Part shown: piece by piece, positions 28,357 to 35,274 of the stretch
Numbering within the stretch: position 1 is the first letter of the stretch
Layout of the letters: every line of letters starts with the position of its first letter
Assembly: GCF_004354985.1 (NCBI RefSeq)
Contig: NZ_SMSK01000001.1
Coordinates: forward strand, 558,001-622,000
Direction of reading: 5' to 3'
Length of the DNA: 64,000 nt
DNA from: Segetibacter sp. 3557_3
GTDB lineage: Bacteria; Bacteroidota; Bacteroidia; Chitinophagales; Chitinophagaceae
Notes under the pieces: model-generated
The model's database searches: none
The model's input: the letters and a program-made list of their open reading frames with translations, nothing else
What the model was told of the DNA's origin: nothing
Translations under genes and position numbers: made by a program

Positions 28357-28427
28357 TTTTTTTTGGGGACCATCTTTTTTACCCTGATGAATCATCGTTG
28401 CCACGCTCGGTTCATCTGTAGTTTATT
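28357..28427 (-). repeat. Dispersed intergenic repeat, copy C
   Basis: Aligns with copy A over about 70 bases: TTTTTTTGGGGACCATC, a spacer, then CATCGTTGCCACGCTCGG and a CTGTAG/TTATT tail. The shared core CATCGTTGCC (28393-28402) is the reverse complement of the GGCAACGATG end of the plus-strand copies. Confidence 0.65.
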
Positions 28428-28523
28428 ATGGCGGCTTAGCGCTATCAATGCCGAACCGGCACTGCTAAAATAACGCATTGATAGATGTTGAAAATCAAGC
28501 TAAGCAATCGCCGGTCATAAAAC

Positions 28524-28548
28524 AAAAAAGCATCCTTTCGGATGCTTT
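28524..28548 (-). terminator. Rho-independent terminator of ytxJ
   Basis: AAAGCATCC and GGATGCTTT form a 9-bp stem with a 4-base loop. Read on the minus strand it is followed by TTTGTTTT. It lies about 125 bp after the YtxJ stop. Confidence 0.75.
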
Positions 28549-28673
28549 CTAACATTTTCAGAATATTTGCTGAACGAAAACCTGCATACTCTACCCCCAC
28601 TAAACATTGTTTCCTTTTGCAACAAAAGCAGCGAAGGAGATTCCAGCGCGCCGAAGCACGTAAGAACGGGGTG

Positions 28674-29009
28674 CTATTTAGCAGAAATCTGCTCGGTTAA
28701 TTGGTCAACTGTGATACCATAGTGGCTCTCATCATAAACACAAACCCCGTCCCGAATAACAAGCACCTGGGGGCTTTCATGGTAAACATTGAAGTCTTCC
28801 GCCACCTTTTTCGAAATGCTGCGATAAGCAATCAGGTCAAGATGATAAAAGTCAGCATCCTTTAACTCAGGGCTTCGGTCCAATCTCGACTTCGCCATAC
28901 TACTTATCGAACAACGGGTGCTGTGCTTGAAGATCACCTGCGGTTTTGTTTTTGAGTCTGCCTTAATTTTCTCCAGTTGATCGGCACTGGTCAAGTCAAT
29001 CCAATTCAT
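28674..29009 (-). CDS. ytxJ: Bacillithiol-system redox protein YtxJ-like
   Basis: 111-residue thioredoxin-fold protein with a single active-site cysteine, FKHSTRCSISSMAKSRLDR (C33), the YtxJ/BrxC-family signature. The remainder (VYHESPQVLVIRDGVCVYDESHYGIT) has the cis-Pro loop (SPQ). YtxJ proteins are thought to act as bacilliredoxins that reduce bacillithiol mixed disulfides, so its presence suggests that this organism makes bacillithiol. No bsh genes are in the window. It is single, with a terminator. Confidence 0.88.
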   Translation of the reverse strand: MNWIDLTSADQLEKIKADSKTKPQVIFKHSTRCSISSMAKSRLDRSPELKDADFYHLDLIAYRSISKKVAEDFNVYHESPQVLVIRDGVCVYDESHYGITVDQLTEQISAK

Positions 29010-29070
29010 AGAACTAGGTTAATGATTAATTTAAGGGAGAACTGTAAAAAACTGTGCCGGATTGCTTGCA

Positions 29071-29187
29071 CTAAGCGCGAAAATAGCGGGGATTGTGACT
29101 TGGGCAACCCCGGCGTGAGGATGCACAGGAACTGAAGATTCCCGCGACCAATATCAGGGATAATAATGCTGCAATTGTCTTTTTCAT
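29071..29187 (-). CDS. 38-residue lipoprotein
   Basis: A short open frame gives a classic lipoprotein: MKKTIAALLSLILVAGIFSS then the lipobox cysteine (C21), with a 17-residue mature tail rich in Ser, Arg and aromatic residues (CASSRRGCPSHNPRYFRA). The second Cys at C28 is notable. A perfect -7 box (29234-29241) lies upstream on the same strand and diverges from mpl, which argues that the gene is real. It is too short for the ORF threshold used and would be missed by most annotation. Function unknown. Confidence 0.72.
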   Translation of the reverse strand: MKKTIAALLSLILVAGIFSSCASSRRGCPSHNPRYFRA

Positions 29188-29233
29188 GATATGACTGTTT
29201 ACTATAAAACGGTTACTTTGCAAACTTATTTCT

Positions 29234-29241
29234 CAAAGATA
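29234..29241 (-). promoter_or_regulatory. Promoter -7 box of the small lipoprotein
   Basis: TATCTTTG on the minus strand, perfect TAnnTTTG, about 46 bp upstream of the ATG at 29187. It lies 8 bp from the divergent mpl start, so the two promoters share the gap. A near match (TTACTTTG, 29213-29220) may serve mpl. Confidence 0.58.
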
Positions 29242-29249
29242 CAATTTTA

Positions 29250-30605
29250 ATGAAAGTTCACTTCATATCCATTGGAGGCAGTGTCATGCACCAGCTCGCG
29301 ATAGCCTTAAAACGAAAAGGCTACCAGGTGAGTGGCACAGATGATGAGATTTTTGAACCCAGCAAAAGCAACCTTCAAAAGGAAGGCTTGCTTCCGGTTC
29401 AGCAAGGATGGCAGCCTTCATTGATCACTCCTGAACTTGATGCAGTTATTCTTGGCATGCATGCAAAAGAAGACAATCCTGAACTGCTAAAAGCAAATGA
29501 ACTCGGCCTGAAAATTTATTCGTTCCCTGAATACATATACCAGGAAAGCAGCAACAAAACACGTGTCGTAGTAGGTGGAAGTCATGGCAAAACAACCACC
29601 ACGAGTATGATTATGCATGTTTTGAAGTACAGCCGAAAAGATTTTGACTACCTTGTCGGAGCACGACTTACCGGGTTTGAGCAGTCCGTAAACATAACAG
29701 ATGCACCTATAATCGTTTGTGAAGGAGATGAATATCCTGCAAGTGCACTGCAAAAAAAGCCAAAGTTTCATTTTTTATTTCCGCACATTGCTGTTCTCAC
29801 GGGCATTGCCTGGGACCACATCAACGTTTTTCCAACTTTCGAATTCTACCTCGACCAGTTTCGGATCTTCATTAACAAGATCGAGAAGGGTGGGCTGCTC
29901 ATTTACAATGCCTCTGACGAGGTTCTGATGGAGCTGGTAGATTCAACAAAGCGAACCGACATTCGATATCAACCATACAGTGTTCCTGAACACAGCATTG
30001 CAGCCGGCGAAACAACCATCACCCTCAACGGAGCGTCGGCCCATATTAAAGTATTTGGTAATCACAACCTGCTCAATTTACATGCAGCCTACTACGCCTG
30101 TAACGAACTTGGGGTCAGAACAAGCCAGTTTTTACAGGCGATCGCCCACTTCACAGGAGCCTCAAAGCGGCTTGAGCTGATGGGTTCAAATGAGCAAACA
30201 AATGTCTACCGCGATTTTGCCCATGCACCTAGCAAGGTGAAAGCAACCATTGAAGCGGTGAAACAGCAATACCCCAACCGGCAACTTATTGCTATTCTTG
30301 AGCTTCATACATTTAGCAGCCTTAATGCGAAGTTCATGGCCGAATACAAGGGTTCGCTCGATAAAGCCGACCAGGCCGTGGTTTTCTATTCTAAACATGC
30401 ACTCGAGTTGAAACGAATGCCCGACCTCCCGAAAACTGCAGTCCACGAGGGTTTTCAAAAAAATACACTCGTTGTGCTTACCTCGCGTGAAGAACTCGCA
30501 GAATGGTTGGGACAATGTAACCGGCAAAATGCAAATTTTGTTTTTATGAGTAGCGGCAACTACGATGGACTCGACATACAGGAGTTTGCGCGGGCCGCTA
30601 CCTAA
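29250..30605 (+). CDS. mpl: UDP-N-acetylmuramate:L-alanyl-gamma-D-glutamyl-meso-diaminopimelate ligase
   Basis: Mpl attaches the recycled tripeptide Ala-Glu-Dap to UDP-MurNAc in peptidoglycan recycling. 451 residues: IHFISIGGS-like Rossmann start (MKVHFISIGGSVMHQLAIAL), the ATP loop VGGSHGKTTTTSMIMHVL (GSHGKTTT at 110-117), CEGDEYPAS, LTGIAWDHINVFPTF, and the C-terminal RDFAHAPSKVKATIEAVK. The shortened first domain and the DHINVF motif set it apart from MurC. It stands alone between two independently read neighbours. Confidence 0.93.
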   Translation: MKVHFISIGGSVMHQLAIALKRKGYQVSGTDDEIFEPSKSNLQKEGLLPVQQGWQPSLITPELDAVILGMHAKEDNPELLKANELGLKIYSFPEYIYQESSNKTRVVVGGSHGKTTTTSMIMHVLKYSRKDFDYLVGARLTGFEQSVNITDAPIIVCEGDEYPASALQKKPKFHFLFPHIAVLTGIAWDHINVFPTFEFYLDQFRIFINKIEKGGLLIYNASDEVLMELVDSTKRTDIRYQPYSVPEHSIAAGETTITLNGASAHIKVFGNHNLLNLHAAYYACNELGVRTSQFLQAIAHFTGASKRLELMGSNEQTNVYRDFAHAPSKVKATIEAVKQQYPNRQLIAILELHTFSSLNAKFMAEYKGSLDKADQAVVFYSKHALELKRMPDLPKTAVHEGFQKNTLVVLTSREELAEWLGQCNRQNANFVFMSSGNYDGLDIQEFARAAT

Positions 30606-30710
30606 ACAAAACAGGAGAAATAGTAATCTATTTGGGGCGGTGTTTCAATCCCGTTAACCACTGGTCAGCAGGCCGAAGCTTGTAAATGAACGCCCTATAG
30701 AACTTTCGTC

Positions 30711-30718
30711 TAAATTTG
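30711..30718 (+). promoter_or_regulatory. Promoter -7 box of the DnaQ-like gene
   Basis: TAAATTTG, perfect TAnnTTTG, ends 16 bp before the ATG at 30735, giving a leader of only about 10 bases. Confidence 0.6.
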
Positions 30719-30734
30719 CATCGAAATCCCCAAA

Positions 30735-31505
30735 ATGAAATTACAACTCTCCCGGCCCATTGCATTTATAGATCTTGAGACTACCGGCACCAACTTATCC
30801 ATCGATCGTATTGTTGAACTGGCTATTGTACGCGTAATGCCTGATGGCAGCAGGCAAATAAAACGCAAGCTGATCAACCCGCTAATGCCCATTCCGCAAG
30901 GTTCAACAGACTGCCACGGGATCACCGATGAGATGGTTAAAGACGCACCCACATTCCGCCAGGTAGCTAACGAGGTTAAGCAGTTTATTGATCATTGCGA
31001 TCTTGCGGGGTACAACAGTAATCGCTTTGATATCCCATTATTGGTGGAAGAATTTCTTAGGGCCGGTATGGACTTCAGCACAGAAGGCCGCAAGCTCATC
31101 GATGTTCAAAGAATTTTCCACATGATGGAGCAACGAACCTTAAGTGCCGCTTACAAGTTTTATTGTCAGAAAAATCTTGAAGGCGCTCACGGTGCAGAAG
31201 TTGATGCTACCGCTACTTTCGAGATCCTTGAAGCTCAACTCGAACGTTATCCGAACATTGGCCTTACCATTGATGCGATTTGCTCATTCTGCGGCGAAGA
31301 AGACATCGTTGATTTCGCGCGCCGTTTTATCAGGGTAAATTGTATCGAAGTTTTCAACTTTGGTAAGCATAAGGGACGACCCGTTGAAGATGTGCTTAAG
31401 TCGGAACCGCAATACTACGATTGGATGATGAAGGGAGATTTTCCGATGCATACGAAACAAAAACTCACCGAAATATTGAACCGTTCGCTGTTAAAAAAAG
31501 TGTAA
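30735..31505 (+). CDS. DnaQ-like 3'-5' exonuclease with C-terminal QSregVF-type domain
   Basis: 256 residues. The N-terminal DEDDh exonuclease domain shows FIDLETTGTN (D13, E15 in DxE), GYNSNRFDIPLLVEEF and HGAEVDATATFEI (His then Asp), i.e. all catalytic acids and the His of DEDDh enzymes. The last 50 residues (FNFGKHKGRPVEDVLKSEPQYYDWMM) match the small domain found at the C-terminus of DUF3820/QSregVF proteins. This architecture is known in Bacteroidota. It likely degrades DNA in repair; a replicative epsilon role is less likely as the protein carries its own extra domain. Confidence 0.86.
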   Translation: MKLQLSRPIAFIDLETTGTNLSIDRIVELAIVRVMPDGSRQIKRKLINPLMPIPQGSTDCHGITDEMVKDAPTFRQVANEVKQFIDHCDLAGYNSNRFDIPLLVEEFLRAGMDFSTEGRKLIDVQRIFHMMEQRTLSAAYKFYCQKNLEGAHGAEVDATATFEILEAQLERYPNIGLTIDAICSFCGEEDIVDFARRFIRVNCIEVFNFGKHKGRPVEDVLKSEPQYYDWMMKGDFPMHTKQKLTEILNRSLLKKV

Positions 31506-31587
31506 TTGACAACCTGTGGAAAAGAGCACCTTTTACCAAAAAATAAAAAAACGTATTTTCGGTTTGTACCCATTTTAAGGCTAATTA

Positions 31588-32382
31588 TTGGAGAAGATAG
31601 TAATCATACCCACTTTCAACGAACGAGAAAATATTGCTAAGATACTCAACACAATATTCAATCTTCAGCAGGGATATCATGTCCTCGTAATTGATGATGG
31701 TTCGCCCGACGGCACTGCCGAAATCGTGCGGGAGCTACAGCAACAGTATCCTCAACAGTTTTTTTTACAGGAAAGGAAAGGAAAATTAGGTCTTGGTACC
31801 GCTTATATCTACGGGTTCAAATGGTGCCTGGCCAAGGGATATCAATACATTTTTGAGATGGATGCCGACTTCTCGCATAATCCGGCTGATCTTGAAAACC
31901 TTTATCGTGCCTGTAAAACGGGTGGGGCAGAAGTGGCTGTCGGCAGCAGGTATGTTCCCGGCGGAAAAGTAGAAAACTGGCCCTGGGACAGAAGGTTTTA
32001 TTCAAAAGGCGGAGCGCTTTACACAAAACTGATCACCTGGATGCCTGTTAACGACCCTACCGCAGGTTTTGTTTGTTATAAACGAGAGGTGCTCGAAACC
32101 ATTAACCTCGATGAAATTAAGTTCGTTGGTTATGCGTTCCAGATTGAAATGAAATTTGCATCATGGAAACTCGGTTTCAAAATAAAAGAAGTCCCCATCA
32201 CTTTCAAAGACCGTAGCCTGGGCTCCTCCAAAATGAACAAAGGAATTCTGAAGGAAGGCGTGTTAGGTGTACTGGAAATTCAATGGCACAGCCTGTTCAA
32301 AAACTACCGGAAACGGGTAAAAAGTGTTCCGCTCAAAAGTATAGCAGGTTTCAACGACGTCGTTCCTGAAGGTAAGGTGTAA
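31588..32382 (+). CDS. Polyprenol monophosphomannose synthase-like glycosyltransferase
   Basis: 264-residue GT2 enzyme of the Dpm1 type: VIIPTFNERENIAKIL (residues 5-20), VIDDGSPDGTAEIV (34-47), GLGTAYIYGF (68-77), FEMDADFSHNPADL with DAD at 92-94, and CYKREVLETI. Such enzymes make polyprenyl-phosphomannose or -glucose. No C-terminal membrane helices are present. The frame starts with TTG at 31588, with AAGG 8 bp upstream, and no in-frame ATG precedes the GT fold, so TTG is the best start. Confidence 0.86.
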   Translation: MEKIVIIPTFNERENIAKILNTIFNLQQGYHVLVIDDGSPDGTAEIVRELQQQYPQQFFLQERKGKLGLGTAYIYGFKWCLAKGYQYIFEMDADFSHNPADLENLYRACKTGGAEVAVGSRYVPGGKVENWPWDRRFYSKGGALYTKLITWMPVNDPTAGFVCYKREVLETINLDEIKFVGYAFQIEMKFASWKLGFKIKEVPITFKDRSLGSSKMNKGILKEGVLGVLEIQWHSLFKNYRKRVKSVPLKSIAGFNDVVPEGKV

Positions 32383-32401
32383 AGTACTTTCTCACATATG
32401 G

Positions 32402-34108
32402 CTATTCGTCATACTTCTTCAGCACAGCTTTCCAACGCTTGTGTTCAATGGCCTTAATCGCCAAGCCGGTACCCACAACGGAGAAAACACACAAGATACT
32501 TACGATCCATAAATGGGGATAGATAAAGTAATGTATCAAGCCAATTATTCCCGGAATTATCAACATAGCGGTTCCCCGGAAAAAGTTACCAGCTTTTCCA
32601 TTATTACCTTGTTGAAGCGAAAAGGGTAGATGCTGAATGCTGATGTAAGCCAGCGTTGAGCAAATCAGCAATTCGTTAAACAAGCCGAGGAGGAGATTGG
32701 GTATAATCTTTACCCCCACGAGCGCCAGAGCAGGAATGGTAATAAGGACGAGCACCGGTATGTAGAACTTGAGCATAGCCGACTTAACCGCACCACTCAT
32801 GATACTTCCGGGATACTTTACAGGGGTACTGAAAAAAATCCAGGCGGCTTTAAACTTTTCTGAATAGACCACCTGGTTGATGGCCATCATCAGCATAAAA
32901 CTGCTAAAGTACAGTACCGACACAATTACCATTCTTCCGCTTTGGGTTTCCTCAGAAAGGTCAGTTAGACTAAAGTTCCGTTTATTGGTAAACATCATAA
33001 CAAAATACACCAGAATATAGCCAAATGACGGGTAGACCTTCATCTTAAAATCACGGCTCCGGCCGGTCATCTTCCAACAGAATTCAAAAGCCATCCTTTC
33101 TGCGCCTGGTTTTGTAACCCATCGTGCAAGCCTATGCGGAATCGAAAACCCATCACCCGGTACAAGGATTGAAGGCTTTGCTGTTGCCACCTCTTCGCTT
33201 CCGCTGATCATGGATAATTTTCGATTGAAGGACGGCGCAAAGTACTTCACTACAAGCCAAATGCTTATAAAAGGCAGGCTAAACGTAACAAAAGCCGCCA
33301 CAAGGGCACTTGTGCTCGTATCGCCCTCGGTAAGGCATTGCCAGCCGCCAGCAAACCAGTATGGCGGAATAAACCACATCAACGGACTTGAAGAAAGGTG
33401 GAAGGCAGCTAGATCCATCTTGTCCACAAGCCGTGGTAACGACTGATACCCGGCAAAAACGAATATGGCAAAGAAAATTTGGATATAGCTGATGATGCCC
33501 TGGAATTTCTGCGGAGTCGTTATCCTGATGATCAGAAGGTAAAGCGCGTTAATGAGGAAAATGGTAAAGAGCGTTACCATTATCGCAACCAGCAGAAATA
33601 CAGTGGCCGACCATATTCCTGTTTTTACACCCATATAGATTACAGCGGGCAGGTTCATTGGAACGATCAACTTACAGATGTGCACCGTAATGTGCAGCAA
33701 TCTTGCCGTAACAAACGTTCTGTCGTTAACTGGCTTGGGCAGCAGGATATAGTTGTCGCGTACGTCAATTAAAACAGAAGTAAAATCTGATATAAGGGTC
33801 GAGGAAAGAAGAAAGATGTAAAACGCATAATAAATCGTTAAGTGGGTAAGGTAATCGGACCCGACAAAAAACCCTCCCAAAGACAGTAGCCCAAGTAATG
33901 CGCTCACCCCCATTGTTCCAAGTGTAGCAGAAGAAACTTCCCTGGCATTTTCCCGGCGGGATTGTTGAAAAGTATTCGGCCTGCGATCGTCCATCACCAG
34001 TTTGATCCGGAGAATATTCCTTAGTTGATGGGTGTCTATACCCATCCGGCTGTACAATCTGGTCGGTAGGAGCACAACTACCAGGAAAAACTTATTTATA
34101 ATGTTCAT
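32402..34108 (-). CDS. ABC transporter permease-like membrane protein
   Basis: 568-residue membrane protein with about ten or more helices. After a cytoplasmic N-terminus with LRNILRIKLVMDDRR the helices come in two groups flanking a cytoplasmic middle (residues about 300-370). It is not like standard FecCD or ABC2 permeases by motif. Located 47 bp after the ABC ATPase gene on the same strand, it is probably the membrane partner of that ATPase, making an exporter of the ABC-2 style. Substrate unknown. Confidence 0.78.
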   Translation of the reverse strand: MNIINKFFLVVVLLPTRLYSRMGIDTHQLRNILRIKLVMDDRRPNTFQQSRRENAREVSSATLGTMGVSALLGLLSLGGFFVGSDYLTHLTIYYAFYIFLLSSTLISDFTSVLIDVRDNYILLPKPVNDRTFVTARLLHITVHICKLIVPMNLPAVIYMGVKTGIWSATVFLLVAIMVTLFTIFLINALYLLIIRITTPQKFQGIISYIQIFFAIFVFAGYQSLPRLVDKMDLAAFHLSSSPLMWFIPPYWFAGGWQCLTEGDTSTSALVAAFVTFSLPFISIWLVVKYFAPSFNRKLSMISGSEEVATAKPSILVPGDGFSIPHRLARWVTKPGAERMAFEFCWKMTGRSRDFKMKVYPSFGYILVYFVMMFTNKRNFSLTDLSEETQSGRMVIVSVLYFSSFMLMMAINQVVYSEKFKAAWIFFSTPVKYPGSIMSGAVKSAMLKFYIPVLVLITIPALALVGVKIIPNLLLGLFNELLICSTLAYISIQHLPFSLQQGNNGKAGNFFRGTAMLIIPGIIGLIHYFIYPHLWIVSILCVFSVVGTGLAIKAIEHKRWKAVLKKYDE

Positions 34109-34155
34109 GAGCCAACTTAGATTGAATAAGTGTGATGGACAGCCGCACCCCTTTC

Positions 34156-34938
34156 TTAATTGGCTTTGTCTGAAAGGGCATTAATTAGATCGTCGGATGC
34201 ATTGGTGAGGGTATTTGATGCGGTGTAGCCTGCAAAGATTTTTTCCAGGCTTTTACTTCCCTGTTTTTCCTTTAAGTCTTCAAAACTTCCGTCAGCAATC
34301 ACCGCCCCATCGTTAATCAGGATTATGCGGTCGCTTACCTTTTCTACAACATCCATCATATGGCTGCAGTAAAATATGGTTTTGCCATCCCTTGCAAGCT
34401 TGCTGATAAGGTCCTTAACAATGATGACACTGTTTGCATCCAGGCCGCTCAATGGTTCATCAAGTATGATAACATCCGGATTGTGCAACAGCCCTGAAGT
34501 AATCAGCACCTTTTGGCGCATCCCTTTACTAAACGTATCCATCCGCTGGTTCATGTTTTGCTCTAAGCCAAAGGCCGTCATCATACGAACGATCCTTTCA
34601 GTTGCCACCGCCTCCGGCATATTGTACAGTTCCGCCATAAACCCCAGAAATTCTACAGGGGTAAGCACCTCGTACAACTCCGCTAGTTCAGGCACATACC
34701 CAATTAAACTTTTTACTGCAAGCACGTCCTCCTTAAGATTGATTCCTTTTACAAATACATCACCGGAGTAATCGCTGATTAAACCGCAAAGTATCTTCAC
34801 CGTGGTGGATTTCCCGGCCCCATTTGGTCCAATATAGCCAATTACCTGCCCCGGGTAAATGTCGAGTGATATACCTTTTAAGACCTGTTTAGGGCCGTAG
34901 CTCTTTCGCAGCTCAGTAATACGGATTATGGGTTCCAT
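34156..34938 (-). CDS. ABC transporter ATP-binding protein
   Basis: 260 residues from the ATG at 34938 (open frame to 34968). Walker A GPNGAGKST (37-45), Q-loop in GYVPELAELYEVLTP, ABC signature degenerate in FSKGMRQKVLI, Walker B VIILDEPLSGLD and H-loop YCSHMMD. It is an ABC-2-type exporter ATPase of the CcmA/NodI kind. It precedes the putative permease gene and the two should form one transporter. The SKGMRQK signature is the usual form in this subgroup. Confidence 0.88.
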   Translation of the reverse strand: MEPIIRITELRKSYGPKQVLKGISLDIYPGQVIGYIGPNGAGKSTTVKILCGLISDYSGDVFVKGINLKEDVLAVKSLIGYVPELAELYEVLTPVEFLGFMAELYNMPEAVATERIVRMMTAFGLEQNMNQRMDTFSKGMRQKVLITSGLLHNPDVIILDEPLSGLDANSVIIVKDLISKLARDGKTIFYCSHMMDVVEKVSDRIILINDGAVIADGSFEDLKEKQGSKSLEKIFAGYTASNTLTNASDDLINALSDKAN

Positions 34939-35274
34939 CGTGGGTATTGAGATACAATGTTCTGTCAAGTTAGCTTAACTACCAAGTCGTGAGCATTAAC
35001 TTGAATATCGACTGTCCTGACCGCTTCTCAACAGCTCGGCGGGTTAAGCTTAAAGTAAAATAAAAGCCAACCGGTGATGCGCATAAATCTAAGCAAGTAA
35101 AAATCGGAATGGCCAACAACCATCGTAAATACATGCGTATTTTGTTAATATATCTGTCCGCAACAATTTTAGCTGTCAATTCTTCCATCAACCGTTAAAA
35201 GATCCGTTTCACCTTTCCATTTTGATCGACTGAATTGTTTAGTTCTATACCTTGTGATCAATTCAAATAAACAC
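34939..35274. other. 336-bp divergent intergenic region
   Basis: Separates the ABC operon (minus) from the S9 peptidase (plus), so it must hold two promoters. I see no perfect TAnnTTTG box and no RNA gene. A 70-codon minus-strand frame here has no recognisable features. Confidence 0.45.

Larger units (their letters stand above)
28028..28673. other. 646-bp intergenic region
   Basis: Between two minus-strand genes. It contains a copy of the dispersed repeat (28357-28427) and the terminator of the YtxJ gene (28524-28548). No convincing reading frame, tRNA or promoter box was seen in the rest. Confidence 0.5.

Noticed and set aside
34979-35191. 70-codon minus-strand frame next to the ABC operon
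   Set aside because: It has some hydrophobic residues, but composition and start context are unconvincing.
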